A stretch of 7,629 nucleotides of DNA from Verrucomicrobiota bacterium (GTDB lineage Bacteria; Verrucomicrobiota; Verrucomicrobiia; Opitutales; Opitutaceae): assembly GCA_023430825.1 (NCBI GenBank), contig JAEYYL010000434.1, forward strand, positions 1 through 7,629, written 5' to 3'. Position numbers and translations under genes: made by a program. Of this stretch, positions 6,953-7,629 are shown piece by piece. Position 1 is the first letter of the stretch. Every line of letters starts with the position of its first letter. The notes below the pieces were generated by a model. The model saw only the letters and a list, made by a program, of their open reading frames with translations. It ran no database searches and was not told the DNA's origin.

Positions 6953-7629
6953 TCACCGCGCCTCGATCCACTCCGTCGCGGAATACTGCTCCGTCAAACC
7001 GCTCACTTCGTCCTCGTTCAGTTCGGGCCACGGCACCGTCTCGGCTTCACCGCCGAGCGCCGCGCCAAGCAGCGCCGCGAAATCTTCGCGCAACCGCTCG
7101 TCATCTAGCGCGCCGCCGCACGCCGGACGCCACAGCGAGCCCTGAAACAGCAGCCCGTGCTTGTTTCGCTTCTGCGCCGCGCCCGCGATTTTTTCCCCGG
7201 TGCGCTCGTGTATCACGTCGAACAGTTCGGCGCGTTGAAAACACACACCCGGGCCCACCGGCCCGCCCGCCTGCGCCGCCACGTCCGCGGCTTTCTTCGT
7301 CGCGGCCGCGATGTTCTGCCGTTGTAGCGCGGCGGCGAGACACTCGTGCACCTCGCGATAACTTTGCGTCGCACGCACGTCCTCCAGCGGATGCCCGCGC
7401 GGGATCACGAGCGAAAACGTCCAGTCATCCCGATGATCGACGATCCCGCCGCCGGTCGGCCGGCGGCAGAGATCGAATGGCCCGTCCGGCGGAAGCTGGC
7501 TTCGCACGAACGCGATTTTCTGGCTGTAGCCGAACGTGAACGCGGCGGACCGCCAAGCGTAATGCCGGAAGCGCGGCGTCTTCGCGTGTGGATAGCGCTG
7601 CAACAAAAGGAAATCCACCGCCATGTTTT
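6953..7629 (-). CDS. Lipoate-protein ligase / octanoyltransferase family protein, 5' partial
   Basis: Member of the biotin/lipoyl ligase catalytic fold (LplA/LipM group), which attaches or transfers lipoyl or octanoyl groups to lysines of cytoplasmic enzymes such as pyruvate dehydrogenase E2 and GcvH. Numbering from the Met at 7624, the signature RRPTGGGIVDH is at 54-64, GEKIAGAAQKR at 143-153 with the expected active Lys at K145, and LLFQGSL at 158-164. VCFQ at 127-130 aligns by eye with the CFEAPS region of Bacillus LipM, whose Cys is the acyl-carrying residue, so C128 raises the chance of an octanoyltransferase; a ligase remains possible. The codon before that Met is AAC, giving NMAVD-x-LLL, the usual internal N-terminal motif of the family, so the true start probably lies beyond the right edge. 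The stop TGA is at 6953-6955. The gene converges on the protease gene with 13 bases between them and no visible terminator. Confidence 0.88.
   Translation of the reverse strand, partial: NMAVDFLLLQRYPHAKTPRFRHYAWRSAAFTFGYSQKIAFVRSQLPPDGPFDLCRRPTGGGIVDHRDDWTFSLVIPRGHPLEDVRATQSYREVHECLAAALQRQNIAAATKKAADVAAQAGGPVGPGVCFQRAELFDVIHERTGEKIAGAAQKRNKHGLLFQGSLWRPACGGALDDERLREDFAALLGAALGGEAETVPWPELNEDEVSGLTEQYSATEWIEAR

Noticed and set aside
6943..7539. 198-codon plus-strand open frame at the right end
   Set aside because: It is Arg/Ser/Pro-rich and antisense to the lipoyl-transfer gene, whose motifs are unmistakable.

Overview
This is a GC-rich bacterial window that I read as Opitutaceae (Verrucomicrobiota) or a close relative. 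The main reason is gene 3. Its Ig-like repeats carry the QW-x-x-DG-x-x-IPGA / DAG-x-Y style, and its long C-terminal module matches what I remember from secreted Ig-domain proteins of Opitutus-like bacteria. The assignment rests on recall and protein style, not on a search. Both ends of the window cut through genes.

Layout. (1) Bases 2-1828, plus strand: 3' part of a gene for an Ala/Arg-rich protein of unknown function. It has a degenerate EF-hand-like NGDG loop, a long soluble helical body and three C-terminal membrane segments. Its first 30 bases are pure G/C and may be an assembly-edge artefact. (2) Bases 1829-1969: a 141-base spacer with two weak hairpins and a Shine-Dalgarno-like GAGG. 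(3) Bases 1970-2665 and 2662-6939, plus strand: a two-gene unit joined by an ATGA stop/start overlap. The first gene encodes a small secreted protein of unknown function. The second encodes a 1425-residue secreted matrixin-type zinc metalloprotease, followed by three Ig-like domains, a roughly 590-residue beta-propeller-like region, a fourth Ig-like domain and a roughly 280-residue C-terminal module. (4) Bases 6953-7629, minus strand: a lipoate-protein ligase / octanoyltransferase family gene, convergent with the protease after only 13 bases and running off the right edge.

How the genes may work together. Only genes 2 and 3 are clearly linked: they are translationally coupled and both look exported. 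The protease has no cysteine-switch propeptide and no cysteine at all before residue 408. It is therefore worth asking whether the small co-translated protein helps fold, hold or inhibit the protease. That is inference. The membrane protein and the lipoyl-transfer enzyme look like unrelated chromosomal neighbours.

I found no tRNA, rRNA, CRISPR array, insertion sequence or attachment site. The only spacers are 141 and 13 bases long, so no stretch over 300 bases lacks a gene.
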